DNA of 64,000 bases, from positions 1,984,001 through 2,048,000 of the forward strand of contig NZ_LS398548.1 in assembly GCF_900327275.1 (NCBI RefSeq), given 5' to 3'. Every line of letters begins with the position of its first letter. Position 1 is the first letter of the stretch. This DNA comes from Orientia tsutsugamushi (lineage in GTDB: Bacteria; Pseudomonadota; Alphaproteobacteria; Rickettsiales; Rickettsiaceae). This document shows, one piece after another, positions 20,529-29,095 of the stretch. Under the pieces are notes generated by a model, which saw only the letters and a program-made list of their open reading frames with translations, was not told the DNA's origin and made no database searches. A program made the position numbers and the translations under genes.

Positions 20529-21098
20529 TTAATTTCTTTGCTTGTTTGATTGATTAGTCTTAGATAATTGCTGCCTTACTTCTTTTGCAACAATAGGTTC
20601 AACAATAGATTTTACTAAATCAGATAGGTGATTATCAAGCCATTCAGATAGTTTTGGCTTTAGTAATTCTATTACTATATCTTCTATAGTTTGATTGCTA
20701 CAGATAGAAGTATTTTGATTCTGCTTATTAATATTGTTATGTATTTTCTTTGGTGATTTTTGTTCTTTTGATTCAATTTTAGTAGAAGTAGATTCAGGAA
20801 TTAAATTAACTACATCTGCAGTGATATTAGGTAGGTGGTTTTTAACTATATTACTACTACTAAGTTGAGATGTATTAATATTAACTTGCTTATTTTGATT
20901 AGGTATACTGATTATCTCAGTTAATACCAAAACATCATCATCTTCATTATTATCTATTGCATTGTTGTTGTTTAAAGAATCGGTATTAACTATATCATGA
21001 TTAATTGTATTTTTAATAGAGTTTAAAATTTCTTCAATTGACTGATTAGTATGTTCATTATAATCTTCATTTTCTTTATGGAGTTTAGTCATAAACAT
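20529..21098 (-). CDS. PopZ-like DUF2497 protein
   Basis: 189 residues with the two-ended layout of the alphaproteobacterial PopZ/DUF2497 family. There is a short N-terminal helix SIEEILNSIKNTI, a disordered acidic/Asn-rich middle, and a C-terminal helix block VIELLKPKLSEWLDNHLSDL followed by VKSIVEPIVAKEV. PopZ self-assembles at the cell pole and tethers the chromosome origin; whether this homologue does so here is inference. It is between tolC and the disordered exported protein on the minus strand; tolC next to this gene is a common alphaproteobacterial arrangement. A second ATG two codons in (21092) could be the true start. Confidence 0.78.
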   Translation of the reverse strand: MFMTKLHKENEDYNEHTNQSIEEILNSIKNTINHDIVNTDSLNNNNAIDNNEDDDVLVLTEIISIPNQNKQVNINTSQLSSSNIVKNHLPNITADVVNLIPESTSTKIESKEQKSPKKIHNNINKQNQNTSICSNQTIEDIVIELLKPKLSEWLDNHLSDLVKSIVEPIVAKEVRQQLSKTNQSNKQRN

Positions 21099-21142
21099 TC
21101 TCCTCTTGCTACTTTAGAATTTTATTAAACTTAAAGAGTAGT

Positions 21143-22516
21143 TTAAAGTGTTTTTTTAAATTTCTGCTTTTGCTCTGGAATAAAGTAATTCACCTTTAAA
21201 TTTAATGATTTAGCAGTTAATTTATTAGTTAACTGTTTTATTTTATACATGTGCTTTAAAAGAGCAACATTAACTTTAATATTTTCAATTTTAGAATCAT
21301 AGAAATTATTTTGGGCTTTTAATAAATCTGTAATACGTATATTGCCTAACTCATATTCATGTTGAGTTGCGGATAAAGCAATAGTAGCAAATTTAACATA
21401 GTCGTCGGAGTATTCAATTTGTTGTTTTATGGAATTGTATTGTTTCCATTCCGAAGCTACAGACATCTTAATTTGTTCTAATTTATCTTTATACTGACTT
21501 ATCAGCATATTAAGAGCTCTTATTTCAGTTCTAGAATCCAAAAATGCTGTATTATGATTGAATATCGGTATTCTCATTTCAACGGCAAAAGTTGCAGTAC
21601 TACGTTCTGGCTGAAAAGGCAAAGGGCTAATTACTGAAAATTGTGCATTTATTTTAGGTAAGACAGCTGCTCTGCAAAACTTGACTTTTAATTGCTGTTC
21701 TAATATTTGATTTTTATAGTAGTTAAGCACAAAACTGTTATTTAGAGCTGAGTTCATTAATGCAGTTTCACTGTTTTCTAAATCATTAGATATCCTTGGT
21801 AACTCTATATTACTAGGTAGTATACCAAAAAAATTGTAGAATTTTTTTTCCAGGTTTTGTACTGCAGTAATGCTTGCTATGTGTTCAGATAAAGCTTTTG
21901 ATAATTGAACTTGTGCATTAGCTACACTAACACTTGTACTTTCTCCTAAGTCTAGCTTTTGTTTTTCTATTTCAAGCATTTTTTGAAAATAATGCACCTT
22001 TGCTTCATATAGTTTAGATGTTTCAAGAAAAGAATAATAGTTTAGGTAGGTTTCAATACCTTCATATATTAATTCTTGTTCATCATTATAAAATTTCTCC
22101 TTTGCAGCATAGGATTTTTGCTTAATAGTTTTAAGCTTGATTATGTCCTGTCCGCCATTAAATAAATTATGTGAAATTGTTAGTTCAGCTTTAGGAGTAA
22201 ACACGTTAGGTGATTGCAAACGATGTAAATTATTAGTTGCAGGAAACCAGTCATTGCTAAAAAAACGATTGCTTGGGTTATGATATCTTTCACCAGATAC
22301 TACTGATGCATGTACTTCAGGTATGAAGCTTGTATAAATTTTTTGGTACTGATTTGCTTGTTGTAGAAATTCATCTTGCAATAGTTTAAATTTAACGGAA
22401 TTTTTATAAGCATTGGTTAATGCTGTATTAATATCAATAGCGCTACATGAGAAACTACAAGTTAGCAATATACTGCATAATATTGCTACACTATATTTTT
22501 TTAATAAAGTTAACAT
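21143..22516 (-). CDS. tolC: TolC-family outer-membrane efflux channel
   Basis: 457 residues beginning with a signal peptide (LLKKYSVAILCSILLTCSFS, cleavage near residue 26), followed by two structural repeats of the OEP domain. Typical stretches are INTALTNAYKNS at the mature N-terminus and ELGNIRITDLLKAQNNFYDS near 390. It would form the trimeric exit duct for type I secretion or RND efflux. Type I export of ankyrin effectors is described in Orientia, and ankyrin genes are present later in this window; the link is context, not proof. Full length. Confidence 0.93.
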   Translation of the reverse strand: MLTLLKKYSVAILCSILLTCSFSCSAIDINTALTNAYKNSVKFKLLQDEFLQQANQYQKIYTSFIPEVHASVVSGERYHNPSNRFFSNDWFPATNNLHRLQSPNVFTPKAELTISHNLFNGGQDIIKLKTIKQKSYAAKEKFYNDEQELIYEGIETYLNYYSFLETSKLYEAKVHYFQKMLEIEKQKLDLGESTSVSVANAQVQLSKALSEHIASITAVQNLEKKFYNFFGILPSNIELPRISNDLENSETALMNSALNNSFVLNYYKNQILEQQLKVKFCRAAVLPKINAQFSVISPLPFQPERSTATFAVEMRIPIFNHNTAFLDSRTEIRALNMLISQYKDKLEQIKMSVASEWKQYNSIKQQIEYSDDYVKFATIALSATQHEYELGNIRITDLLKAQNNFYDSKIENIKVNVALLKHMYKIKQLTNKLTAKSLNLKVNYFIPEQKQKFKKTL

Positions 22517-22713
22517 TTATTGTTAGATTTTTTATATTACTATGAATTTTTATTAATGCTTATTTTATTATAAATACTACAATTACTAAACTTATTTATG
22601 AGTAATTGTCTAAATAAAAAGTGTATTATATAACTATTTTATCATAAAATCTATTGAGAAAAATATTGTTTTTATTGCTAATATTCTTTATAAATATTGC
22701 TAGTAGAATTTAT

Positions 22714-22788
22714 GGCTAGGTAGCAAAGTGGTTAATGCCGTGGACTGCAAATCCTCTACCGCCGGTTCGATTCCGGCCCTGGCCTCCA
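22714..22788 (+). tRNA. tRNA-Cys (anticodon GCA)
   Basis: The cloverleaf can be folded by eye. The acceptor GGCTAGG pairs with CCTGGCC. The anticodon loop contains GCA (ACTGCAAAT). The T arm GCCGG-TTCGATT-CCGGC is perfect. The discriminator is U73, the cysteine identity base, and CCA is encoded at 22786-22788. It stands alone between tolC and xerD. Confidence 0.97.
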
Positions 22789-22859
22789 TTGCTTGCTTGT
22801 GACTAGTCTATCTGATAATATTAATAGACAGATTAATCAAGTTAAGTATAAAGAAAATT

Positions 22860-23789
22860 ATGGACTTCTTAGAACAATTCCTTGAGACTGTTTTAGCTGA
22901 GAAAAATGTTTCAGCTAATTCTTTATTAGCATATAAGCGCGATCTGAAAGATTTTAGTGATTTTCTTAAAAGTATACAGCTACAAAGCTCGCTAGCTGTT
23001 ACTACAAAGGATATTGATTCTTTTATTCAGCATCTTCTCAGTAAAAATCTTAGTTTTAGATCTATTGCACGTAAAATATCTACTCTAAGGCAATACTATT
23101 TGTTTTTGTTGACAGAAAATGTAGTTCAAGCTGACTTAGTGACTAATATTGAAGTGCCGCGTTATAGCACAAAATTGCCAAAAATATTATCTATTAAAGA
23201 AATCAAAGTGCTAATTGATTATTGTTTCAAAGATACTACTGCTGAGGGTATACGTACATTAGCGATGATTTGCTTGCTATATTCTACTGGTCTTAGAGTA
23301 TCAGAATTAGTTAGTGTGAAAATTACTGACTTAAAATTTGATCATAATACAGGTAAAATCAAGAATCATTTTGTAATTTTAGGAAAAGGGAATAAGGAGA
23401 GATTAGTTATTATGAATGATCTTACTGGCGATGTAATATCTAAATATTTACCTTATCGAGATTTTTTTTCTCCATTCAAAAATGCTAAGAATAGTGTTTA
23501 TCTTTTTCCATCAAAGGCTAAGCAAGGATATATGACTCGGCAAAATTTTGCTATACTACTTAAAAGCGCTGCTATCAATGCTGGTCTTTCGCCTGATAAT
23601 GTTTCTCCTCATATATTGCGGCATAGCTTTGCAAGTCATTTGCTTGAAGGTGGAGCAGATTTAAAGGTTATTCAAGAGCTGCTAGGTCATGTTGATATTA
23701 GTTCTACTCAGATTTATACTCATGTACAGCCAGAAAGGTTGAAGCATGTAATAGAGAAATATCATCCAGCCAGCTTAAAAAAGTATTAA
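22860..23789 (+). CDS. xerD: Tyrosine recombinase XerD (or XerC)
   Basis: 309 residues. The N-terminal SAM-like core-binding domain (ETVLAEKNVSANSLLAYKRD) is followed by the catalytic domain. The catalytic residues are R in TGLRVSELV near 149, H-x-x-R in HILRHSFASHLLEGG near 256, H in LLGHVDISST near 276, and the nucleophilic Y in TQIYTHVQPERL near 288. With its partner it resolves chromosome dimers at dif. XerD is favoured over XerC by the C-terminal sequence, but the paralogue is not in the window for comparison. The start is 71 bases after tRNA-Cys. Confidence 0.9.
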   Translation: MDFLEQFLETVLAEKNVSANSLLAYKRDLKDFSDFLKSIQLQSSLAVTTKDIDSFIQHLLSKNLSFRSIARKISTLRQYYLFLLTENVVQADLVTNIEVPRYSTKLPKILSIKEIKVLIDYCFKDTTAEGIRTLAMICLLYSTGLRVSELVSVKITDLKFDHNTGKIKNHFVILGKGNKERLVIMNDLTGDVISKYLPYRDFFSPFKNAKNSVYLFPSKAKQGYMTRQNFAILLKSAAINAGLSPDNVSPHILRHSFASHLLEGGADLKVIQELLGHVDISSTQIYTHVQPERLKHVIEKYHPASLKKY

Positions 23790-24123
23790 ATAACATATTT
23801 AATTAATACTTTAGTTCGTTAATGATATGAAGTTATCAGGAAAGCGTAATACTGGTAATCCTTACGTTACATTTGATTTGGAGTGTGATGGAAACATGAA
23901 TAATAAAACTACCGCGCCATCACCATCAACACTACCTTCGTGTGGAAATTGCTTTCGTACTTACCTATCAGCTACATCAATTATTATTGCAAATTAACAA
24001 ATTGTGTATTTAACTTAACACTTGACAATCAGAAGCATTATATCAATGATATTAAAAAACTAAGATATCATTAATCCAATACCATTAATTTATCAGAAAT
24101 TCACAAATAAAACTAGATTAATT
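23790..24123. other. Gap between xerD and the thioredoxin-fold gene
   Basis: 334 bases. A short open frame at about 23827-23997 (begins MKLSGKRNTGNPYVTFDLE, 56 codons) has unusually GC-rich stretches for this genome and no recognised family; it may be a relic. Nothing else is seen. Confidence 0.45.
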
Positions 24124-24600
24124 ATGAAAAGACTATCATTAATATTACTATTTCCGGTATTTTGCGTTCTTTTTACAGATATATGCTGTGCTAATTCTTG
24201 CAATATTACAGACGATACAACCTCTAGAGCTACTGTTAATGCTAATAATAATATCTCAGCAGAGCAAAAAATCAGCAACCTAGCACAACGTTATTCTTTA
24301 ATTCTTGTTACAGACCCTAGATGCAGGTATTGTCAAAGTTTTAAGCCTACATTTTATCAATTTGTTGAAAAATATAAATTTAAGAATGATGTAATTCAAA
24401 TAAGTATGTCAAATATTACTCAAACTTACAGAAGATTAATAAATAAAATAAAAGCTGTACCTACAGTAATATTACTTGATCAATCTGGTGATCAAAGTAC
24501 TATATTTAGTCAAGGCAATGTATCATTACAATATTTAGAGCAAGTAGCTATTCAAGCATGTGAAAAAATATCACAAAAAATCAACTCTGAAGATCTATAA
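24124..24600 (+). CDS. Exported thioredoxin-fold protein (CRYC)
   Basis: 158 residues with a signal peptide (RLSLILLFPVFCVLFTDICC). A thioredoxin fold follows with the CxxC motif CRYC inside ILVTDPRCRYCQSFKPTF near residue 65 and a cis-proline region AVPTVILLDQSG near 122. A periplasmic disulfide or thiol role is likely by family. It resembles both DsbE/TlpA-like proteins and the TraF/TrbB thioredoxin-like proteins of conjugation systems; I cannot choose. It overlaps SURF1 convergently by 6 bases. Confidence 0.8.
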   Translation: MKRLSLILLFPVFCVLFTDICCANSCNITDDTTSRATVNANNNISAEQKISNLAQRYSLILVTDPRCRYCQSFKPTFYQFVEKYKFKNDVIQISMSNITQTYRRLINKIKAVPTVILLDQSGDQSTIFSQGNVSLQYLEQVAIQACEKISQKINSEDL

Positions 24601-25317
24601 ATCATCATATATATTAGCATGAAAGCGAATATAATACATTACTGAAACTATAATTGCTAAACAAAACCATACGAGTGCATATTGTAAATGGTTATTTTGA
24701 ACTTTATCTATTACGTTTGTTTGCAATGGAATTATTGTACTGTCAACTTGAGAAGCATTAGTTTGTAACAGATAAAAATTGCTAATCTTATTGGCATATT
24801 GTTGGCCAATATGTTTTATAACATCATCCTTATCTAGTGTTAACCAAATATTGCTTTTCAAATTATTACTAGGGAGTAATGCACCTTGTTTTTCAAGTTC
24901 AAGCACAATTCCCTCAATTTCTACAGATGGTTGTTTATCTTGATTTGTTGAGGCATTTTTTAAAAAATAGTCTTTATTTTTCTCAGCAATAGCTCCACGA
25001 ACTACCATTATTATATTCCCTTCATTGGTTAATAATGGTGATGCTAAAGTATATTTCTCTTTATATCTGCCATATAAAAATAAATTCTTACCTGCTAAAA
25101 ATTGACCCTTTATAACAGCCCTAGAAAATAATAAATGTCTTGAAGATAAGTTAAATACTTTATTTAAATTAATAGGAATAGAATCTTTATTGTTAACAAC
25201 TTTACTTAGCAACTCTTTTTTTACATTTAAGCGATATATTTGCCAAACACCAAGAGCGCAAAAACTTACTACTACTATTGCTGTAAAAATAGCTGGTATC
25301 AACCTTTTTATAACCAT
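24595..25317 (-). CDS. SURF1 family cytochrome oxidase assembly protein
   Basis: 240 residues with the two-membrane-helix topology of SURF1. Helix 1 is at residues 7-26, ending in GVWQIYRLNVKKELL (family signature). A periplasmic domain with VVRGAIAEKNKD follows, and helix 2 is near residue 212, preceded by NNHLQYALVWF, the second signature. It assists haem a insertion into cytochrome oxidase subunit I. No cox gene is adjacent. The gene is convergent with the thioredoxin-fold gene. Confidence 0.93.
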   Translation of the reverse strand: MVIKRLIPAIFTAIVVVSFCALGVWQIYRLNVKKELLSKVVNNKDSIPINLNKVFNLSSRHLLFSRAVIKGQFLAGKNLFLYGRYKEKYTLASPLLTNEGNIIMVVRGAIAEKNKDYFLKNASTNQDKQPSVEIEGIVLELEKQGALLPSNNLKSNIWLTLDKDDVIKHIGQQYANKISNFYLLQTNASQVDSTIIPLQTNVIDKVQNNHLQYALVWFCLAIIVSVMYYIRFHANIYDDL

Positions 25318-25556
25318 TTATAATCTCTAAATAATATTTATGTAATAATTTGCAGGATAATATATAATACCTAGTAAAAGAGCAACTAAATATAAATCAA
25401 AGCAGTTATAAAACAGTAAAAACTATCATAAAAGAAACAGCCAGAACTAAAACTTTTCATATTATTATAAAGACTCAAATTATTAAAGCCATTATTATTC
25501 TAGTAATATAGAGTTATTAAACAATCTTAAAAAAATAATGTAGCAAAGATAAGATA

Positions 25557-26042
25557 ATGTCTCAACAAAAACAACTATCAGAAAATAACTGTGTATTGAG
25601 CACACAAGACATCATTAGGATTATACCACATAGATATCCTTTCTTAATGATAGATAAAGTTATCAAACTAGAACCTGGTCAAGAAATCATAGGAATTAAG
25701 AACGTTACAGCTAATGAGCCACAGTTCGCAGGTCATTTCCCTAACAATCCAGTTATGCCAGGAGTTCTAACTATTGAATCAATGGCTCAGTTATCTGCTA
25801 TTTTAGTAGCAAAAACTATTAAGTTTGATACTAAAAGCAAAATTTTCTACTTAATAACCATTGAAAACGTAAAATTCAGAAAAATAATTACTAGTGGAGA
25901 TACCATGGTTATTACATCTAAAATTTCTCAAGCTTATAATAAGCATATATGGAAATTTAACGCAGAAGTTAAAATTGATGGTACAAATAACCTAGCTGCT
26001 GAAGGGACATTTACTGCAACTTTAAAAGATTTATTAAACTAA
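25557..26042 (+). CDS. fabZ: 3-hydroxyacyl-ACP dehydratase
   Basis: 161 residues of a hot-dog fold. HRYPFLMIDKVIKLEPGQ near residue 26, the catalytic His in AGHFPNNPVMPGVL near 58 and the Glu in IESMAQLSA near 73 are intact. It dehydrates hydroxyacyl-ACPs for fatty acid and lipid A synthesis. Here it is followed by rsmD (18-base gap) and not by lpxA as in many proteobacteria. The 239 bases upstream hold no gene. Confidence 0.96.
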   Translation: MSQQKQLSENNCVLSTQDIIRIIPHRYPFLMIDKVIKLEPGQEIIGIKNVTANEPQFAGHFPNNPVMPGVLTIESMAQLSAILVAKTIKFDTKSKIFYLITIENVKFRKIITSGDTMVITSKISQAYNKHIWKFNAEVKIDGTNNLAAEGTFTATLKDLLN

Positions 26043-26060
26043 TTCTAAAAAAATTAACTT

Positions 26061-26633
26061 ATGATTCAAGTAATTTCGGGAAAATTTAAAGGACAAAAAA
26101 TTCCAGTTATTAAAAATAATAATTATCGCCCATCCACAGCTAAATTAAAAGAATCTATGTTTAATATATTAGCTTCTCAGGCTTTTAAAACATCAGATAA
26201 AATTGTATTGTCTGAAGTACGAATGTTAGACCTATTTACAGGTACAGGTAATATAGCATTTGAAGCTTTGTCAAGAGGTGTTCAGCATGTGACTTTAATT
26301 GATATTAATGTTAATTGTTTAGTAGCAATTCAAAACCATGCTTGCAAAATAAACATATATAATAAAATGACTTTACTAAGGTTAGATGCTACTAATCTGC
26401 CACAAGCGCATCATAATTATAATGTAGTTTTCATGGATCCTCCGTTTTACAAAGGATTAATTAATAAAACTTTATTATCGTTAGATAACAAATCTTGGCT
26501 TGATAACAATACGATATTATTTATTGAATCAGAGTTAAATCATAAGTTAGTATTGCCAGTTAATTTTCATTTTCAGACAGAAAAAATTTATGGTAAAAGT
26601 AAGTTAACAATTTTACTTTATAAAAACAATTAA
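26061..26633 (+). CDS. rsmD: 16S rRNA (guanine966-N2)-methyltransferase
   Basis: 190 residues. An N-terminal IQVISGKFKGQKIPV opening with RPSTAKLKESMFN is characteristic. The AdoMet motif is LDLFTGTGNIAFEALSRG near residue 57 and the catalytic DPPF (VVFMDPPFYKG) is near 125. It methylates G966 in the small subunit head. The stop shares a base with the radA start (TAATG), so translation is coupled. Confidence 0.95.
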   Translation: MIQVISGKFKGQKIPVIKNNNYRPSTAKLKESMFNILASQAFKTSDKIVLSEVRMLDLFTGTGNIAFEALSRGVQHVTLIDINVNCLVAIQNHACKINIYNKMTLLRLDATNLPQAHHNYNVVFMDPPFYKGLINKTLLSLDNKSWLDNNTILFIESELNHKLVLPVNFHFQTEKIYGKSKLTILLYKNN

Positions 26634-27988
26634 TGAAAACGAAGAAACAATATACTTGCACTAATTGTGGTAGTATAAGCTATAAGTGGTATGGCAGATG
26701 CTCTGAATGTAATGAGTGGAATAGTATTATAGAAGATGTTATATCTAATAACTCTTACAATAGTAGCGCAAGTGTTACTGGCAATAATTTAACTATTAGT
26801 TCTCTTGATAAAGATATTGATGAACCATGTAGAATTGTCAGTTCAATTAATGAACTAAATAGAGTACTTGGCGGAGGATTAATTCCAGAATCAGCAATTC
26901 TTATAGGTGGTGATCCAGGCATTGGCAAATCGACCTTATTACTTCAGTTATGTGCTCAATTATCTACTTCATCTACTTCTTGTTTTTATATTTCTGGCGA
27001 AGAATCAGTTAATCAGATCAAGCTTAGAGCTCAAAGATTAGGTTTGGTAAACACGCAAATTAAACTTGTTTCTGCTACTAATATTCATGATATCATAGCT
27101 ACCATTAAAGCAAATAGGCAAGAAATTCATCTAGTTGTTATTGATTCTATACAAACAATTTATAATCCTGAAATTACATCCATAGCTGGTACAACATCGC
27201 AAGTTCGGGCGGCAGCACAAATGTTAATATCTTTAACTAAATTAATTGGTATAGCACTAATTATGGTAGGTCATATCACTAAAGATGGACAGCTAGCTGG
27301 GCCTAAAATTCTTGAGCATATGGTCGACACTGTTTTGTATCTTGAGGGTAGTTCAAATTATCAATATAGACTTTTACGATCGATAAAAAATCGATTTGGT
27401 AAAACAAATGAAATAGGTGTATTCACTATGGAACAATCTGGATTAATAGAAGTATCAAATCCATCTGAAATGTTTATACTCAATACTGAAACAAATTATA
27501 GCGGCACTAGTGTTTTTGCAAGTATGGAAGGATCACGTCCTATTCTAGTAGAGATTCAAGCTTTAATATCACCTTCACATATTCCAACTCCAAGGCGTTC
27601 TGTAGTTGGATGGGATAGTAACAGATTATCAATGATACTAGCAGTATTAGCTGTACGATACGGATTAACTCTTACATCTTATGAAGTATATTTAAGCGTA
27701 GCAGGCGGATTAAAAATTACAGAACCAGCTGTTGATCTGGCTGTTGCTGCTTCCTTGATTTCTGCAGCATCAAACCAACCATTACCACTACACAGTATTT
27801 TTTTTGGAGAAATTAGCTTATCTGGAGAAATTAGAAAATCTACTCAATCGGACCTTAGAGTTAATGAAGCTGTAAAGCTTGGTTTTAAAAATATTTTTTG
27901 TGCTGATTATAGTAATAATTCATCAACTAATTCAGATTATAACATATATAACATCAAACATATTAAGCAGCTAAAAAATATCTTATGA
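26633..27988 (+). CDS. radA: DNA repair protein RadA
   Basis: 451 residues, in the canonical three parts. The N-terminal zinc finger is CTNCGSISYKWYGRCSEC. The RecA-like core has Walker A GGDPGIGKSTLLLQL near residue 91 and the RadA-specific KNRFG motif near 250. The C-terminal part is a Lon-protease-like domain (LAVRYGLTLTSYEVYLSVAG). It is a branch-migration helicase in recombinational repair. The start overlaps the rsmD stop by one base. Confidence 0.96.
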   Translation: MKTKKQYTCTNCGSISYKWYGRCSECNEWNSIIEDVISNNSYNSSASVTGNNLTISSLDKDIDEPCRIVSSINELNRVLGGGLIPESAILIGGDPGIGKSTLLLQLCAQLSTSSTSCFYISGEESVNQIKLRAQRLGLVNTQIKLVSATNIHDIIATIKANRQEIHLVVIDSIQTIYNPEITSIAGTTSQVRAAAQMLISLTKLIGIALIMVGHITKDGQLAGPKILEHMVDTVLYLEGSSNYQYRLLRSIKNRFGKTNEIGVFTMEQSGLIEVSNPSEMFILNTETNYSGTSVFASMEGSRPILVEIQALISPSHIPTPRRSVVGWDSNRLSMILAVLAVRYGLTLTSYEVYLSVAGGLKITEPAVDLAVAASLISAASNQPLPLHSIFFGEISLSGEIRKSTQSDLRVNEAVKLGFKNIFCADYSNNSSTNSDYNIYNIKHIKQLKNIL

Positions 27989-28025
27989 CCAGCTAACATA
28001 GAATACTAATATTATAACAGCTATC

Positions 28026-28946
28026 TCATAAATCTTTAGCTTTAGAATTATTTGGTGCCACGTTAATTAAATAAGCAGAGAATATAATTATTATGCTGCC
28101 TATTGCTGTTGATATAGTTAATTGTTCTTTAAACACTATTACTTCAATCAATGCAGCAAATAATATTCTGATATATTGAAATGGAGCAATAAGTACAGGT
28201 GTGGAATATTTAATAGCAGTAGTACTGCATAATTGAGAACTGATTCCTAGTATGGCAATACCGAATAAGATTGCTATATCTTGTGTACTTAATAAAGCAA
28301 ATGTTGATAAATTATCAACATTTAATATCAATAGACAAAAAGAAACAATAGAAGTACCTAAATAACCATATAATAGAATGGTTATTGTGGAGTCATGCTT
28401 AGACAAAATTTTTGTAATAATTGTACAATTCGCTGCCAGTATATTTGCTAACAAAGCAGCAACTATAGCTAATTTGGAAGTACTATCAATTGACTCAGAT
28501 AATATTGGTGATTTTATTATTACTAATGTAACTCCTAAATATCCTATAAGTATTAATCCCCATTTTAAAGGTCCAATAGTTTCTTTTAAAATAATTTTGG
28601 AAAAAATAGTAATAAATAACGCTTCTGTCATTCCAATAGATGTAGCTAGCACTACAGATAAGTTACGGTATGCATAATAAGTAGCAAACATTGCGCCAAT
28701 TAACAAAATAATTCTTAAAAAATGAATATAACCTTTATTAGTACTTAATGATCGTGTTTTATGCTTTGCTAAAAATGGTATGAATAAAATCAAACCACAA
28801 CAACTCTTAACAAACACTATAAGTAATGTTGAAATATCAGAGGGAAGATTTTTAGCTAACATCATTGTAATACTTAACAACAAAGCACTCAATGTTGCTA
28901 AAATAATAGAGATGATTTTGATATTACATTTGATAGTAAAATCCAT
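28026..28946 (-). CDS. EamA/DMT-family transporter
   Basis: 306 residues, about ten hydrophobic helices in two EamA repeats of five, with GMTEALFITIFSKIILKE at the end of repeat 1 and PFQYIRILFAALIEVIVFKE at the matching place in repeat 2. Members in Rickettsia include the S-adenosylmethionine importer Sam, so this is a candidate metabolite importer. The substrate cannot be read from the sequence. A single gene, convergent with radA. The plus-strand ORFs inside it are shadows. Confidence 0.85.
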   Translation of the reverse strand: MDFTIKCNIKIISIILATLSALLLSITMMLAKNLPSDISTLLIVFVKSCCGLILFIPFLAKHKTRSLSTNKGYIHFLRIILLIGAMFATYYAYRNLSVVLATSIGMTEALFITIFSKIILKETIGPLKWGLILIGYLGVTLVIIKSPILSESIDSTSKLAIVAALLANILAANCTIITKILSKHDSTITILLYGYLGTSIVSFCLLILNVDNLSTFALLSTQDIAILFGIAILGISSQLCSTTAIKYSTPVLIAPFQYIRILFAALIEVIVFKEQLTISTAIGSIIIIFSAYLINVAPNNSKAKDL

Positions 28947-29095
28947 TATTGACAGTTCAGAAAAATAAATTACAATTAAGCATTCTGTAAACTAGCTATA
29001 GTATAAATCTTAATAGAATTCAAGGAAAGTTATTATAACTAGAAAAGTGTTCTTTAGTTTACACAAGTACATTTATATTTATTTTAGAGTTAAAT

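Noticed and set aside
22860-23789. Tyrosine recombinase as RAGE integrase next to tRNA-Cys
   Set aside because: The sequence has the full XerC/XerD pattern and lies in a core-gene neighbourhood with no element genes around.
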